A DNA stretch of 64,000 bases from Paradevosia shaoguanensis (GCF_016801025.1 NZ_CP068983.1:3402501-3466500); one strand, 5' to 3'; shown: positions 46,069 to 55,344, counted from the stretch's first letter. Numbers and translations: made by a program. Notes: generated from the sequence alone by a model not told the origin.

Positions 46069-47271
46069 ATGGCACAGAGCGAAATTGCAGTTGAGACGAT
46101 CGCGCTCGACCTCGACAGGTCGTCCGCGCATTCGGCCGTTTCGACGCCGACATTCGATGTCGCCGTCTTCCATGACCTAGCCGCGATAGAGGCCACCTGG
46201 CGCGCTCTTTCGCGGACAGTAGAGTCGCCAGGCCAGACCTTCGATTTCGTCCGCCTCTGGTGCGAGACTTTCGCCACCCCCCAGGCCGACCGCTTCTTCA
46301 TTACCGCCACCCTCGATGGCCAGCCTTTGGCCCTGCTGCCGCTCAAGCGCCGCATCATCGGCGGGGTACGCGTCCTGAGCTGGTTCGCCGGCTCCCATGT
46401 AGGCGGCAATGCTCCGCTCATGGATGTCGAGCGCATCGCCGCGCTGGGCGCCGCCGGCCGCAAGGCCCTCTGGCGCGCCATGGCCGCCGCCGCACGTGGC
46501 GCCGACATCATCTCCCTCAAATACGTGCCCGCAGGCCTGCCGCTCGAAGAGCTGGGCGATCGGCTCGAAGCCGATATCCTCTACCGCTCGCACTTTTCGA
46601 GCTGGGAGGAGGCCAACGCCACCCAGCGCAGCAAGTCGCGCCGCAAGCACGATCGCCAGCAGGGCGAGCGGCTTGAAGCCCTCGGCGCCGTCGCCTTCGA
46701 GGAAATCCCCAACGGCCCCGAAGCCCTCGAAGTGCTGGATGTGATGTTCCGCCAGCGCGCCGCGCGCTTCGTCAAGATGGGCGTGCGCGATCCCTTCGCC
46801 TGCAAGACCACGCGCGCCTTCTACGACGCCACGGTCGCCGCGGATTCCGGCGTGCCCGTCAAGCTCGACGTCCTGCGCCTCAATGGCGAGATCGTCGCCG
46901 TGCGCTACAACATCGCCCATGGCGACCGGCTCTTCTGCCTCATCTCCTCGATGAGTGAGGACGAGGCCATCCAGGTCGGCTCGCCCGGCAAGCAATGTCT
47001 GCTGCGTGTGATGCAGACGGTTTTCGATGCCGGCTACACCACTTTCGACATGGGCGTCGGCTTCACCGACGAGAAGCGCCATTGGTGCAACGAGCAGATT
47101 CCGGTCGCGCACCATTACCTGCCGCTGACCGCAAGAGGCTGGCTGGCGGCGCGCGCGCATCGCGGCTGGCATTCGCTGCGTCATGCCATCAAGACCAACG
47201 AGCGCCTGCGCAAGCTCGCGCTCTCGCTCCGCAGCCGCGTGGCTGCCAGGCCGGCGCCGGCTTCAGATTAA
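46069..47271 (+). CDS. GNAT-fold protein, CelD/BcsL (Acetyltransf_6) family
   Basis: The roughly 400-residue protein has the CelD/BcsL double-GNAT pattern: [56 protein letters not shown]-type basic region, and a C-terminal [19 protein letters not shown]. Relatives occur in cellulose or exopolysaccharide clusters, but no such genes are nearby. ATG 46069 is chosen, with a GTG three codons earlier also possible. Confidence 0.85.
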   Translation: MAQSEIAVETIALDLDRSSAHSAVSTPTFDVAVFHDLAAIEATWRALSRTVESPGQTFDFVRLWCETFATPQADRFFITATLDGQPLALLPLKRRIIGGVRVLSWFAGSHVGGNAPLMDVERIAALGAAGRKALWRAMAAAARGADIISLKYVPAGLPLEELGDRLEADILYRSHFSSWEEANATQRSKSRRKHDRQQGERLEALGAVAFEEIPNGPEALEVLDVMFRQRAARFVKMGVRDPFACKTTRAFYDATVAADSGVPVKLDVLRLNGEIVAVRYNIAHGDRLFCLISSMSEDEAIQVGSPGKQCLLRVMQTVFDAGYTTFDMGVGFTDEKRHWCNEQIPVAHHYLPLTARGWLAARAHRGWHSLRHAIKTNERLRKLALSLRSRVAARPAPASD

Positions 47272-48021
47272 CTTGAGGCCGCGCAGCGAGGCGTGGCCGG
47301 ATTTCCCGATGATGATGTGGTCGTGCACGGTAATGCCGAGCGGCTTGGCCACGTCGACTATGGCGCGCGTCATCTGCACGTCGGCCGCCGAAGGCGAGGG
47401 GTCGCCCGATGGGTGGTTGTGGACGAGGATGATCGCCGTCGAAGACAGCTCCAGCGTCCGCTTGATCACTTCGCGCGTATAGACCGGCGTATGGTCCACC
47501 GTGCCGCGCTGCTGCACCTCGTCGGCGATCAGCCGGTTCTTCTTGTCGAGGAAGAGGATGCGGAACTGCTCGATATTCTCGAAGGCCATCTGGCCGTGGC
47601 AATATTCGATCAGCTCCGACCATGAGCCAAGTATCGGCCGGTCATTGCGCAGCTTGTCCCTGCCGAACCGCTGTCCGACCGCCTGCAGCACCTTGAGGTT
47701 GGCAATGGTCGTCTCGCCCAGCCCGCTGATCTCCGCCAGCCGCTCCGGCGGGGCAGCAAAGACCGCTGAAAACGAACCGAACCGCGCCAGCAATTGCTTG
47801 GCCAGCGGCTTGGTATCGCGTCGCGGCAGCAGGATGTGGAGGGCGAGCTCCAGCAGCTCGTAATCCTCCATGACTTCGCCGCCGACCTTGAGGAAGCGGT
47901 CGCGTGCGCGCTGGCGGTGACCGAGATGGCCCGTTGCCGGTGGGGCGAGGCCGACCGGAAATTCGTTCAGGCCGTCGCCGGCCTGGTCGGGGAGTCCGGG
48001 CAGGGGCTCCCGTCTCGCCAT
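47263..48021 (-). CDS. radC: RadC family (JAB/MPN) protein
   Basis: The 252-residue protein has the N-terminal helix-hairpin-helix ([35 protein letters not shown]) and C-terminal JAB metalloprotease-like domain with [18 protein letters not shown]. The role is uncertain; the family name from DNA repair is disputed. Its ATG shares a base with the map stop (TGATG). It ends overlapping the convergent CelD-like gene by nine bases. Confidence 0.95.
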   Translation of the reverse strand: MARREPLPGLPDQAGDGLNEFPVGLAPPATGHLGHRQRARDRFLKVGGEVMEDYELLELALHILLPRRDTKPLAKQLLARFGSFSAVFAAPPERLAEISGLGETTIANLKVLQAVGQRFGRDKLRNDRPILGSWSELIEYCHGQMAFENIEQFRILFLDKKNRLIADEVQQRGTVDHTPVYTREVIKRTLELSSTAIILVHNHPSGDPSPSAADVQMTRAIVDVAKPLGITVHDHIIIGKSGHASLRGLKLI

Positions 48022-48854
48022 CAGCGCTTCCGCGCCGCCAGCGGGTCGAAGAGCCCGCGCTTGGACAGCGTGAAGACCTCGTAGCCGGTCTCGGTGATGC
48101 CGATCGAGTGCTCGCACTGCGCCGAAAGCGTGCGGTCGCGGGTGACCGCCGTCCAGCCGTCCGACAGCACTTTTACGTGCGGGCGGCCGAGATTGATCAT
48201 CGGCTCGATGGTGAAGATCATGCCGGGCTTCAACTCGACGCCGGTCCCCGGCACGCCGAAATGCAGGATATTGGGCTCGTCGTGGAAGAGCTGGCCCACG
48301 CCATGCCCCACGAAATCGCGGACGACGCTGGTGCGCTCACCCTCGGCCACCGCCTGGATGGCGGCGCCGATATCGCCGGTGGTGTTGCCGGGCTTGGCCT
48401 GGGCAAGGCCGGCTTCGAAGGATTCGTAGGTCACCTCGATCAGCCGCTCGGCCTTCCGCGAAATCTCGCCCACCGGGTACATACGGCTGGAATCGCCGTA
48501 CCAGCCGTCCACGATCAGCGTCAGGTCGATATTGACGATATCGCCCTCGCGCAGCGGCCGGTCATCGGGGATGCCGTGGCACACCACGTGGTTGATCGAG
48601 GTGCAGATCGAATGCCGGTAGCCCTTGTAGAAGAGCGTGGCCGGAATCGCATCGTGGTCGCGGGCGAATTCATAGGCCAGCTTGTCGAGCGCCGCCGTCG
48701 TGACGCCCGGCTTGACGGCATCCACCAGCAGGTCGAGCGCATCGGCCGTCAGTCCGCCGGCCTTGCGCATGCCCGCGAACCCGGCTTCGCCATGAAGCGG
48801 GATCACGCCTGCGGTGCGGCGGGTTTTCTGGGCGGCGTCGACATAGGTGACCAT
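48021..48854 (-). CDS. map: Methionine aminopeptidase, type I
   Basis: The 277-residue pita-bread-fold protein has the metal ligands of MetAP: the two Asp in [20 protein letters not shown], His in [15 protein letters not shown], Glu in FTIEPMI and Glu in [10 protein letters not shown]. It removes N-terminal Met. The map-radC order is common in alphaproteobacteria. Confidence 0.97.
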   Translation of the reverse strand: MVTYVDAAQKTRRTAGVIPLHGEAGFAGMRKAGGLTADALDLLVDAVKPGVTTAALDKLAYEFARDHDAIPATLFYKGYRHSICTSINHVVCHGIPDDRPLREGDIVNIDLTLIVDGWYGDSSRMYPVGEISRKAERLIEVTYESFEAGLAQAKPGNTTGDIGAAIQAVAEGERTSVVRDFVGHGVGQLFHDEPNILHFGVPGTGVELKPGMIFTIEPMINLGRPHVKVLSDGWTAVTRDRTLSAQCEHSIGITETGYEVFTLSKRGLFDPLAARKR

Positions 48855-49020
48855 TGGGCTCTCCGGTTTCCCAAGAGATAGTCGCCATGGTGCCAGATGG
48901 GAAGAGCATCGGGGTATCGGGATTTATGACGGGGTGTCGCGGGGGCGTCACGCCACGATTGCGATTTTTGTTCGCGCGTGCCCCGGATTGCTTGACGTTT
49001 GCGGGAGGGGAAGGCATTTC

Positions 49021-49821
49021 ATGCGTTCTTGCCCCAAGAGTTCCTCGGCCATGTCAGCGTCCGACCAAAGCATCGTCACCGCCGGTCTTCTCGTCATTGG
49101 CGACGAGATCCTGTCCGGGCGGACCAAGGATGTGAATATCGGCGCCGTCGCCGATTTCTGTACGGACCTGGGCATCGACCTCAAGGAAGTGCGCGTGGTG
49201 GCCGACGAGACCGACGACATCGTCGCCGCGCTCAATGCTCTGCGCCAGCGCTACACCTACGTCTTCACCACCGGCGGCATCGGCCCCACCCATGACGACA
49301 TCACCGCCGACGCCGTCGCCAAGGCGTTCGGCGTGCCGCTGCCGATCAACCAGCGCGCCCGCGAAATGCTGGAGACGCGCTGGAAGCAGACCGGCACCGA
49401 GGTCAACGAGGCCCGGTTGCGCATGGCGCGCATTCCCGAGGGCGCCGATCTCATCGTCAATTCGGTGAGCGCCGCGCCCGGTTTCCGCATCGGCAACGTG
49501 CATGTGATGGCCGGCGTCCCGGTCATCATGCGCGCAATGCTCGAGGCGCTGGCGCCCACGCTCAAGGGCGGCAAGAAAGTGCTTTCCGTAACGGTGCCCG
49601 CGGGCGTCGGCGAGGGAACCGTCGGCGGGCCGCTTGCGGCCCTGCAGGCCGAGTTTCCGGACGTGAAGATGGGCAGCTATCCGCAGATGGGCGCGAACTA
49701 TGTTCGCACCGAGCTCGTGTTGCGCTCTTCGGATGAAGCCCGGTTGAATGCGGCGGCAGCCAAGGTCCGCGACATGGTCAATGCCGCCCATCAGGCGGCC
49801 GGCCTTCCCCCACTCGAGTGA
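49021..49821 (+). CDS. Molybdopterin-binding-fold protein, CinA N-terminal type
   Basis: The 266-residue protein begins with a short lead, then TAGLLVIGDEILSGRTKDVN, VFTTGGIGPTHDDITADAVA and GFRIGNVHVMAGVPVIM. This is the MoaB/CinA N-terminal domain without the C-terminal deamidase. The function of such stand-alone forms is unclear. GGGAGGGGAAGG precedes ATG 49021, so I prefer it to ATG 49051. Confidence 0.88.
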   Translation: MRSCPKSSSAMSASDQSIVTAGLLVIGDEILSGRTKDVNIGAVADFCTDLGIDLKEVRVVADETDDIVAALNALRQRYTYVFTTGGIGPTHDDITADAVAKAFGVPLPINQRAREMLETRWKQTGTEVNEARLRMARIPEGADLIVNSVSAAPGFRIGNVHVMAGVPVIMRAMLEALAPTLKGGKKVLSVTVPAGVGEGTVGGPLAALQAEFPDVKMGSYPQMGANYVRTELVLRSSDEARLNAAAAKVRDMVNAAHQAAGLPPLE

Positions 49822-49856
49822 TCTGAGGCGCGCCCGGCGCCTTCAAGGAGAAACCT

Positions 49857-50354
49857 TTGAACAATCCAGGCCAGAAATCCTTTCCCGTCAGCTGGGATCA
49901 GTTCCATCGCGATAGCCGCGCGCTTGCCTGGCGGCTGACCAGCGTCGGGCCGTTCGATGCGATCGTGGCGATCACCCGCGGCGGCCTCGTGCCGGCGGCG
50001 ATCGTGGCGCGAGAGCTCAATATCCGCACCATCGAAAGCGTGGCGGTGAAGTCCTACGACCACCAGGCCCAGAGCGCCATCAAGGTGCTCAAGCCCATTT
50101 CCCAGCAGGTGCTCGACCTCGCACAGGGCGGCGGCAAGATCCTCATCGTCGATGATCTCGTCGATACCGGCGCCACGGCCCGCGCCGTGCGCGAAATGCT
50201 GCCGGGCGCCCATTTCGCCACCGTCTACGCCAAGCCAAAGGGGCGCGAGATGGTCGATACCTTCATCACGGAAGTCAGCCAGGACACCTGGATCTTCTTC
50301 CCGTGGGACATGGACGTGACCTACGCTGCCCCGATCTCGGGCGGCACCGACTAG
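49857..50354 (+). CDS. gpt: Xanthine phosphoribosyltransferase
   Basis: The 165-residue type I PRTase has the PRPP loop [17 protein letters not shown] and [20 protein letters not shown]. It matches Gpt, which salvages xanthine and guanine. It starts with TTG at 49857, with AAGGAG five bases upstream; no suitable ATG is nearby. It follows the CinA-like gene by 35 bases, a pairing typical of Hyphomicrobiales. Confidence 0.93.
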   Translation: MNNPGQKSFPVSWDQFHRDSRALAWRLTSVGPFDAIVAITRGGLVPAAIVARELNIRTIESVAVKSYDHQAQSAIKVLKPISQQVLDLAQGGGKILIVDDLVDTGATARAVREMLPGAHFATVYAKPKGREMVDTFITEVSQDTWIFFPWDMDVTYAAPISGGTD

Positions 50355-50367
50355 GCTCAGCTGCCCG

Positions 50368-50994
50368 TCAGGACCTCGGTATCATGCCGGCGATCGCCCG
50401 ATCGCCGGCATTTTCGCTTTGGGCCAGGCCCTCGGCCACTCCGGCGCGATCCTCGGCGCTGCGGTTCTGGCTGAGCTTGCGCTTGCCCTCCAGCCGGGTG
50501 ACCGGAATCCGCACGCCGACAATGCCCTTGAGCTGGCTGCGGATGAAAGGCGGCGGCGCGTCGCTCACTGCCCAGGGCGCGGTCCGTTCTTCCTCGTGCA
50601 GGCGCGTCAGCCGCGTCACCGCCTCCAGCAGACGCTCCTCGTCCTCGAAGAACTCCACCGGCCCATGGGCGTGCACCGCCGTATAGTTCCACGTCGGCAC
50701 CACCTTGCCGTGCTCGCGCTTGGCTGCGTACCAGGATGGCGTCACATAGGCGTCCGGCCCGGCAAAGATCACCAGGGCCTCGCCCGTCGCCGGCGTATTC
50801 CACTGCCCATTGGCCCGCGCCAGGTGCCCGTAAAGCGTGCCGTGCTCGCCTTCGGTCTCATCGAGAATGAAGGGCAGGGGCGTGGCCATCAGCCCCGCAT
50901 TTGTCGCCGTCACCAGCGTCGAGAGCCGTGCCGCGCGCATGATGGCATGCAGTTCCTGCGGGTCGTCTTCGCGAAAGGCGGGCGGGGTATACAT
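50368..50994 (-). CDS. FMN-binding negative transcriptional regulator, PaiB type
   Basis: The 208-residue split-barrel protein (MYTPPAFREDDPQELHAIMR, YVTPSWYAAKREHGKVVPTW, NYTAVHAHGPVEFFED) matches PaiB. The family is FMN-binding; in Bacillus it affects sporulation and protease genes, while elsewhere the role is unclear. The ATG at 50994 has GGAG upstream. The NUDIX gene lies 53 bases upstream on the same strand. Confidence 0.9.
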   Translation of the reverse strand: MYTPPAFREDDPQELHAIMRAARLSTLVTATNAGLMATPLPFILDETEGEHGTLYGHLARANGQWNTPATGEALVIFAGPDAYVTPSWYAAKREHGKVVPTWNYTAVHAHGPVEFFEDEERLLEAVTRLTRLHEEERTAPWAVSDAPPPFIRSQLKGIVGVRIPVTRLEGKRKLSQNRSAEDRAGVAEGLAQSENAGDRAIAGMIPRS

Positions 50995-51047
50995 CGGCGT
51001 CTCCATCCGAATGGCCAGAGGGAACGTGATCGGCGCCGGCGGTCCTG

Positions 51048-51473
51048 TCAATCGCCGCCGCCACGCGCCAGCCAGGCCGGCAGCACATGGTTGCGGCTGA
51101 GCTCGGCCAGCACGATATCGCCGGGCGCCGCCGGATCGATCCACCGCGCCTCCTCGATTTCCGCCGCCGGCGAAACCGCGCCGTCGAACGGCATCGCAAA
51201 CATCTGCGCGGTGACGACCGCTCCGACCTCGTTGGCTGCCGGCGCCGCGAACTCCCCCAGGAAACTCGCCGCCTCTGCATCCACCGCGATCCGCAATTCC
51301 TCCGCCAGCTCCCGCACCAGCGCGTCCGCCGGCTTCTCGCCCGGCTCGATCTTGCCGCCCGGCTGCATGAAGATCCCCGAACCGCGCTTGCGTACGACCA
51401 GCACCCGGCCATCGGCCCGCGACAGCACGGCAGCGGCAATGGAGATGAGCAGGGGCGTATCGGTTGCCGTCAT
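51048..51473 (-). CDS. NUDIX hydrolase
   Basis: The 141-residue protein has the NUDIX box GGKIEPGEKPADALVRELAE followed by ELRIAV (the final G of the consensus is R). The N-terminal strand is LISIAAAVLSRADGRVLVVRK. It hydrolyses a nucleoside-diphosphate-linked compound of unknown identity. A tRNA gene begins 21 bases upstream. Confidence 0.9.
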   Translation of the reverse strand: MTATDTPLLISIAAAVLSRADGRVLVVRKRGSGIFMQPGGKIEPGEKPADALVRELAEELRIAVDAEAASFLGEFAAPAANEVGAVVTAQMFAMPFDGAVSPAAEIEEARWIDPAAPGDIVLAELSRNHVLPAWLARGGGD

Positions 51474-51494
51474 GGTGCGAAGGTCCCGGCAGGG

Positions 51495-51580
51495 TGGTAC
51501 GGGCGGCGGGACTCGAACCCGCATGGGGATACCCCCTCCGGATTTTAAGTCCGGTATGTCTACCATTCCATCACGCCCGC
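51495..51580 (-). tRNA. tRNA-Leu (anticodon UAA)
   Basis: On the minus strand the acceptor GCGGGCG (51574-51580) pairs with CGCCCGT. The anticodon arm CCGGACTTAAAATCCGG gives anticodon TAA. A long variable arm GAGGGGGTATCCCC and T arm GCGGGTTCGAGTCCCGC follow. CCA is encoded (51495-51497). The long variable arm and UAA anticodon identify tRNA-Leu. Confidence 0.95.
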
Positions 51581-51698
51581 AGATGGCTTTTTCGTGTGTC
51601 ATATGCCCGCTCAAAACACAATTGAGCCGCCGGGGTTTTACCCGAGCACGTTATTGCCGCGGAAGTGAGAGGGCCGCCCGGAAGGGGCGGCCTGGTGG

Positions 51699-52226
51699 TC
51701 AGTTGAACCTGTATTGCAGCCGCACGACGCTGGGCGGCATGTGGTTGACGGCCATCAGCGTCGGGCTGGCCTTGAAGCCGGTCGCCGGGAAGAGCGGGAT
51801 ACCGCCACCGATGATTTCGGGGATGACATAAATCTCGATCTCGTCGAGCGCCCCGCGCTCCATGAACGCCATCTGCAACCTGCCGCCGCCGATCATCCAC
51901 ACGTCTCCGTCCTCGAGCCCGCGCAGATAGGTGATGAGCGTATCCACGCCGTCCGACCACACTTCGAGCTCGCCCTTGGGATCGGGCAGGGGGCGGGAGG
52001 TGACGACGATGGAGCGCTTGCCCGTATAGGGCCAGTCCATGTCCTGGTTGGCGATCCAGTCATAGGTGTCGCGGCCCATGACCACCGTGCGGATGCCGGC
52101 AATGAAGTTCTCGTAGGTCAGTTCGCCCGCGTCGAACTGCTGGTGCACCAGCCAGTCGAGATTGCCTTCGGGCGTCGCAATGAAGCCATCCAGGCTGGTT
52201 GCGATGTATCCAACTATCCGTGCCAT
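51699..52226 (-). CDS. RibD C-terminal / DHFR-like reductase
   Basis: The 175-residue protein (MARIVGYIATSLDGFIATPE, VVMGRDTYDW, VWMIGGGRLQMAFMERGALD) matches the RibD C-terminal/dihydrofolate-reductase-like family of NADPH-dependent reductases. These are often YyaP/YwjB-like and of unknown substrate. AAGGAG lies eight bases before the ATG. It is divergent from a TetR gene with a palindromic operator between them, so it is probably TetR-controlled. Confidence 0.9.
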   Translation of the reverse strand: MARIVGYIATSLDGFIATPEGNLDWLVHQQFDAGELTYENFIAGIRTVVMGRDTYDWIANQDMDWPYTGKRSIVVTSRPLPDPKGELEVWSDGVDTLITYLRGLEDGDVWMIGGGRLQMAFMERGALDEIEIYVIPEIIGGGIPLFPATGFKASPTLMAVNHMPPSVVRLQYRFN

Positions 52227-52261
52227 ATCGATTCTCCTTGCTGGGGAGCGAGTGTATATAT

Positions 52262-52277
52262 AAATGAACGTTCGTTT
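52262..52277. promoter_or_regulatory. Candidate TetR-family operator
   Basis: AAATGAACGTTCGTTT is a near-perfect 16-base palindrome around GAACGTTC, midway between the divergent reductase (52226) and TetR (52293) starts. Its sequence resembles known TetR-family sites with TGAACG/CGTTCA arms. Confidence 0.6.
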
Positions 52278-52292
52278 ACAATAGAGGGCGCA

Positions 52293-52859
52293 TTGGCCAG
52301 ACCCCGCACCGTTTCCGACGAAGCCATCCTCGATGCCGCCCTGGGCGTCGCCCACCGCAGGGGGCCGGCCAACGTCACCTTCGCCTCGGTTTCCGAAGTC
52401 GCCGGGCTTTCTCCTGCAACCCTGGTACAGCGATTTGGCAGCAAGGAGGCGCTGCTGCGCGCCGCGCTCGAACGCGCCTGGGACTTTCTCGATGCCGCCA
52501 CCGCCCGCGAGGATGAGCGCCAACCGCTGACGCCCGAGGGAGCCGTCCAGATCGTCACCGAACTCTGGCCGGCCACCGAGGCGGACGACGCCTATGCTGA
52601 AGGCCTGCTGCTCCTCTACGAAGACATGCGCGACCCAATCCTGCGCCAACGCGGCGTCACCTGGCGCACCGCGCTCACCCGCGCCCTGGGGCGTAGGCTG
52701 AGCAACGATCCCGCCCGGCAGGCGCTCATGGGCCAGCTCATGGCCAGCCAATGGCAAGGCGCCCAAATCTGGTGGGCCTTCGGCCGCGAAGGCCGCGGCC
52801 GCGATGTGGTCGCCGGGGAATTGCGCGCGTGGCTCGAGGCGGTGGGGATGGAGCGCTAG
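52293..52859 (+). CDS. TetR/AcrR-family regulator
   Basis: The 188-residue protein has an N-terminal HTH (DEAILDAALGVAHRRGPANV, FASVSEVAGLSPATLVQRFG-type recognition helix) and a helical ligand domain. TTG at 52293 is the only start that keeps the HTH complete. The presumed operator sits about 16 bases upstream, consistent with autorepression and control of the divergent reductase gene. Confidence 0.88.
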   Translation: MARPRTVSDEAILDAALGVAHRRGPANVTFASVSEVAGLSPATLVQRFGSKEALLRAALERAWDFLDAATAREDERQPLTPEGAVQIVTELWPATEADDAYAEGLLLLYEDMRDPILRQRGVTWRTALTRALGRRLSNDPARQALMGQLMASQWQGAQIWWAFGREGRGRDVVAGELRAWLEAVGMER

Positions 52860-52930
52860 GGGGCCGTACTCAATAAGAGCTAGCGGCTCGGTTTGATTGG
52901 TGATTCAAGGTTTCCGGCATGGGAGCCTTG

Positions 52931-53017
52931 ATGATAAGCAAACGCGTTCAGTGGCTTACAGATGATGAGTGGGCGCGGATCGAGCCGATTCTGCCGCGGG
53001 GCCGCAAGGGTGCGCAC
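52931..53017 (+). pseudogene. IS5-family transposase, N-terminal remnant
   Basis: The frame MISKRVQWLTDDEWARIEPI continues as LPRGRKGAHR, matching the start of IS5/IS427-type transposases. It then breaks into unrelated His/Pro-rich translation within about 30 codons. No C-terminal transposase sequence follows; REP and microsatellite DNA begin instead. This is a dead fragment of an older insertion. Confidence 0.75.
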
Positions 53018-53078
53018 CGCCATCATTCGCCGCACCATCAGCCCCACCCCCTTCACACTTCACCATCCCCATCTCCGC

Positions 53079-53166
53079 ACTTCCCCGGCCGTAGAGCCGG
53101 GGCCCACGGATATCTCCACTCGCGCGGATGGGTGCAATAGGCCCCGGGTCTTCGCCCGGGGAAGTT
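53079..53166 (+). repeat. REP-like element, copy R3
   Basis: The left arm has CCCCGGC and GCCGGGG, and the right arm is CCCCGGGTCTTCGCCCGGGG. The centre is diverged (CTCCACTCGCGCGGATGG). It retains an empty IS110 target AGAGCCGGGGCCCA at 53093-53106. Confidence 0.85.
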
Positions 53167-53185
53167 CCGTGGCGGTGGCGGGGTT

Positions 53186-53276
53186 GGAAGAGGAAGAGGA
53201 AGAGGAAGAGGAAGAGGAAGAGGAAGAGGAAGAGGAAGAGGAAGAGGAAGAGGAAGAGGAAGAGGAAGAGGAAGAG
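53186..53276 (+). repeat. Hexanucleotide tandem repeat (GGAAGA)15
   Basis: Fifteen uninterrupted copies of GGAAGA span 91 bases directly after REP copy R3. Translation gives only poly-Glu/Arg frames, so it is not a gene. Such perfect repeats are prone to slippage and should vary between strains. Confidence 0.95.
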
Positions 53277-53386
53277 GGCACCGTCGATTCTACTCCCGAC
53301 AGCCCCAGCCTGGTAACTGCTCCGCCCCATGGACGAAGTCCCCGCATTCCCCCTTCAACCCTTCAACGAATCCCGCCCCACCCCTT

Positions 53387-53473
53387 ACTTCCCCGGCCGA
53401 AGAGCCGGGGCCCACGGATATCTCCACTTGCGCGGATGGGTGCAATAGGCCCCGGATCAAGTCCGGGGAAGTG
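53387..53473 (+). repeat. REP-like element, copy R4
   Basis: The left arm is CCCCGGCCGAAGAGCCGGGG. The centre is CTCCACTTGCGCGGATGG and the right arm is CCCCGGATCAAGTCCGGGG (the second right-arm type, shared with R2). Empty IS110 target at 53401-53414. Confidence 0.85.
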
Positions 53474-53545
53474 CGGTGGGGGTGGCTGGGTAGGAAGAAG
53501 AAACTACCGTCCACACCAACCGCACCGGCACGGCACGGGCGAAGG

Positions 53546-53605
<60 letters not shown>

Positions 53606-53640
53606 CATTCCTCCTCCCACCAATCCCACCCCACCCCCAT

Positions 53641-53707
53641 ACTTCCCCGGCCGAAGAGCCGGGGCCCACGGATACCTCCACCCGAGTGGCGCGATGCAAT
53701 AGCCCCA
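53641..53707 (+). repeat. REP-like element, copy R5 (right arm lost)
   Basis: The left arm (CCCCGGCCGAAGAGCCGGGG) and centre (CTCCACCCGAGTGGCGCGATGCAATAG) are present. The right arm breaks off at GCCCCATGC. Empty IS110 target at 53655-53668. Confidence 0.8.
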
Positions 53708-53859
53708 TGCCCCCACCCAGCGCAGTTCCCCAGCCGCTCCCTCAATTCGTAACCACCACCCCACTGATCCAACGCCACAAACGCCCCCCACGCATTCCCC
53801 CCTTGTTTTCCCCGGCCGACGGGATCATTTTCCGTTGAGTACGGAAAGGGAACAAAGCC

Positions 53860-54408
53860 GTGCCCGCTTATTGTCTCATCGCCACCGCCATTGGTCCGGT
53901 CGGGCTCGTCTGGAGCGAGACCGGAATTACGCGCGTGCAATTGCCTGATGCCGACGGTGCGCGGACGCTGGCGCGGCTCACGCGCGGGCTGGATGATGCC
54001 GAGGAGGCCCATCCGCCCGAATGGCTCGAACCCACGGTCAAGCGCCTGCAGCAATACTTTGCCGGCACCAGGATCGACCTCAGCGCCGAGCCCCTGGATT
54101 TCTCCGGCGTTCCCGAGTTCCACGAGCGGCTCTATCGCGAAATGCTCAAGCTCGCCTGGGGCGAGACCGTCACCTATGGCGAGCTGGCCGAGCGCGTCGG
54201 CTCGCCCGGCGCGGCGCAATCGGTCGGGCAGGCGATGGGCAAGAATCCCATGCCGATCATTGTGCCCTGTCATCGCGTCCTCGCCAGCGGCAACAAGATG
54301 GGCGGCTTCTCCGCGCCCGGCGGCGTCAAGACCAAGCTGCTCCTCCTCGACATGGAGGGTATTCGCCTGGGTGCCCGCAATCCGGCCCAGATGGCCTTTT
54401 CCTTCTGA
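53860..54408 (+). CDS. ogt: Methylated-DNA--protein-cysteine methyltransferase
   Basis: The 182-residue protein has the Ogt/Ada-C active site IIVPCHRVLASGNKMGGFSAP with acceptor Cys, and TYGELAERVGSPGAAQSVGQ from the DNA-binding helix. It repairs O6-alkylguanine by irreversible transfer to itself. The start is GTG at 53860 after GGAAAGGGAACAAAGCC. The upstream kilobase is repeat DNA, so its promoter must lie close to the start. Confidence 0.95.
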   Translation: MPAYCLIATAIGPVGLVWSETGITRVQLPDADGARTLARLTRGLDDAEEAHPPEWLEPTVKRLQQYFAGTRIDLSAEPLDFSGVPEFHERLYREMLKLAWGETVTYGELAERVGSPGAAQSVGQAMGKNPMPIIVPCHRVLASGNKMGGFSAPGGVKTKLLLLDMEGIRLGARNPAQMAFSF

Positions 54409-54471
54409 CCCGCTCGGGTTCCCGTTTGTCGCCTTGCGCGCTATGAGCGAAGGACAAACAGGGGAATCGCC

Positions 54472-55038
54472 ATGCTGCTCAAAGCCGACCTGCTCGCCCG
54501 CATCAAGGCCGGAGAGGTGGACACCGTCTTCCGCCGCTGGAAACGCTCGACCGTCAAGGCCGGCGGCACGCTGATGACCTCGGCGGGCCTCCTCGCGATC
54601 GACTCGATCGAGCCCATCACGCTCGCCGACGTCACGCTCCCCGACGTGAAGCGCGCCGGCTTCGCCTCGCTCGACGAATTTCACCGCTGGCTCGATACCA
54701 TGAAGGACGGCGATCTCTGCATCATCCGCCTCCACTATGCCGGCGAAGATCCCCGCATCGCCCTGCGCAACCAGCGCGACCTCAGCCCCGCTGAACTGGC
54801 CGAAGCCAATGCCGCCCTCGACAAGCTCGACGGCAAGTCCCCCTGGACCCGTCAGGCCCTGCGCCTCATCGCCGCCCATCCGGGGCACCTTGCCGAAGAT
54901 CTGGCCGGCGAGATGGCGATGGAAAAGGCGCCCTTCAAGAGCAAGGTGACCAAGCTCAAGGAACTCGGCCTGACGGAAAGCCTCGAAGTCGGCTACCGCC
55001 TGTCTCCGCGCGGCGAGACGGTGCTGGGCGCGAAGTAG
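54472..55038 (+). CDS. Uncharacterised ASCH/PUA-like plus winged-helix protein
   Basis: The 188-residue protein starts MLLKADLLARIKAGEVDTVF. The N-terminal half (FRRWKRSTVKAGGTLMTSAG, then DSIEPITLADV) looks like an ASCH/PUA-type RNA-binding fold. The C-terminal half (LRLIAAHPGHLAEDLAGEMA, SKVTKLKELGLTESLEVGYR) looks like a winged helix. A nucleic-acid-binding role is inferred only. It follows ogt by 63 bases and may share its transcript. Confidence 0.6.
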   Translation: MLLKADLLARIKAGEVDTVFRRWKRSTVKAGGTLMTSAGLLAIDSIEPITLADVTLPDVKRAGFASLDEFHRWLDTMKDGDLCIIRLHYAGEDPRIALRNQRDLSPAELAEANAALDKLDGKSPWTRQALRLIAAHPGHLAEDLAGEMAMEKAPFKSKVTKLKELGLTESLEVGYRLSPRGETVLGAK

Positions 55039-55131
55039 GGGGCGGGGTTATCCACCTCACCCCGCATCGGGCTATAATCCCAGCGGCCGGGCGTCTCTCC
55101 GGCGATATCACCACCCCGGAGGACCCCGCTT

Positions 55132-55212
55132 ATGCCCCTCAGAAATTGCTCCCAAATCCGCGCAAAACCCTGCAAAAACCGCGCAAGATTGCCAAAGATG
55201 ACCCGAAATTGA
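55132..55212 (+). CDS. Candidate 26-residue basic small protein
   Basis: ATG at 55132 with GGAGGA eight bases upstream opens MPLRNCSQIRAKPCKNRARL followed by PKMTRN and TGA. A perfect TATAAT lies at 55073-55078, about 40 bases before the Shine-Dalgarno, though no good -35 is visible. The peptide is rich in Arg/Lys with two Cys. It could be a leader peptide, a real small protein, or part of a small RNA. The surrounding 316-base gap (55039-55354) has no other gene. Confidence 0.33.
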   Translation: MPLRNCSQIRAKPCKNRARLPKMTRN

Positions 55213-55324
55213 GTCAAAATTTAACGATTTGAGCAGGTCGGTTTTCTGCTAAACTAAGTAATATCAAGAACTTACACGGGTATCTGGCTCCAAAGAATCC
55301 GCAAAACGCATCTTAAAATGCGCC
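55213..55324. other. AT-rich non-coding stretch
   Basis: This stretch is markedly AT-richer than its neighbours, with TTTAACGATTTGAGC and CTAAACTAAGTAATATC-type sequence and a small AGCAG...CTGCT hairpin. No frame is convincing. It could carry a promoter or the body of a small RNA. Confidence 0.35.
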
Positions 55325-55344
55325 GTGAAACAAAAATGTTTCAC
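55325..55344. promoter_or_regulatory. Inverted repeat downstream of gntK
   Basis: GTGAAAC-AAAAAT-GTTTCAC is a perfect 7-base stem just beyond the gntK stop. There is no T-run on the minus strand, so termination is doubtful; it could be an operator-like site or a 3' hairpin. Confidence 0.35.

Noticed and set aside
53811-53830. Another REP copy at CCCCGGCCGACGGGATC
   Set aside because: Only about ten bases match the left arm and no hairpin or centre follows.
55325-55344. GntR-type gluconate operator
   Set aside because: The hairpin lies downstream of gntK, not at the promoter, and does not match the gluconate-repressor palindrome I know.
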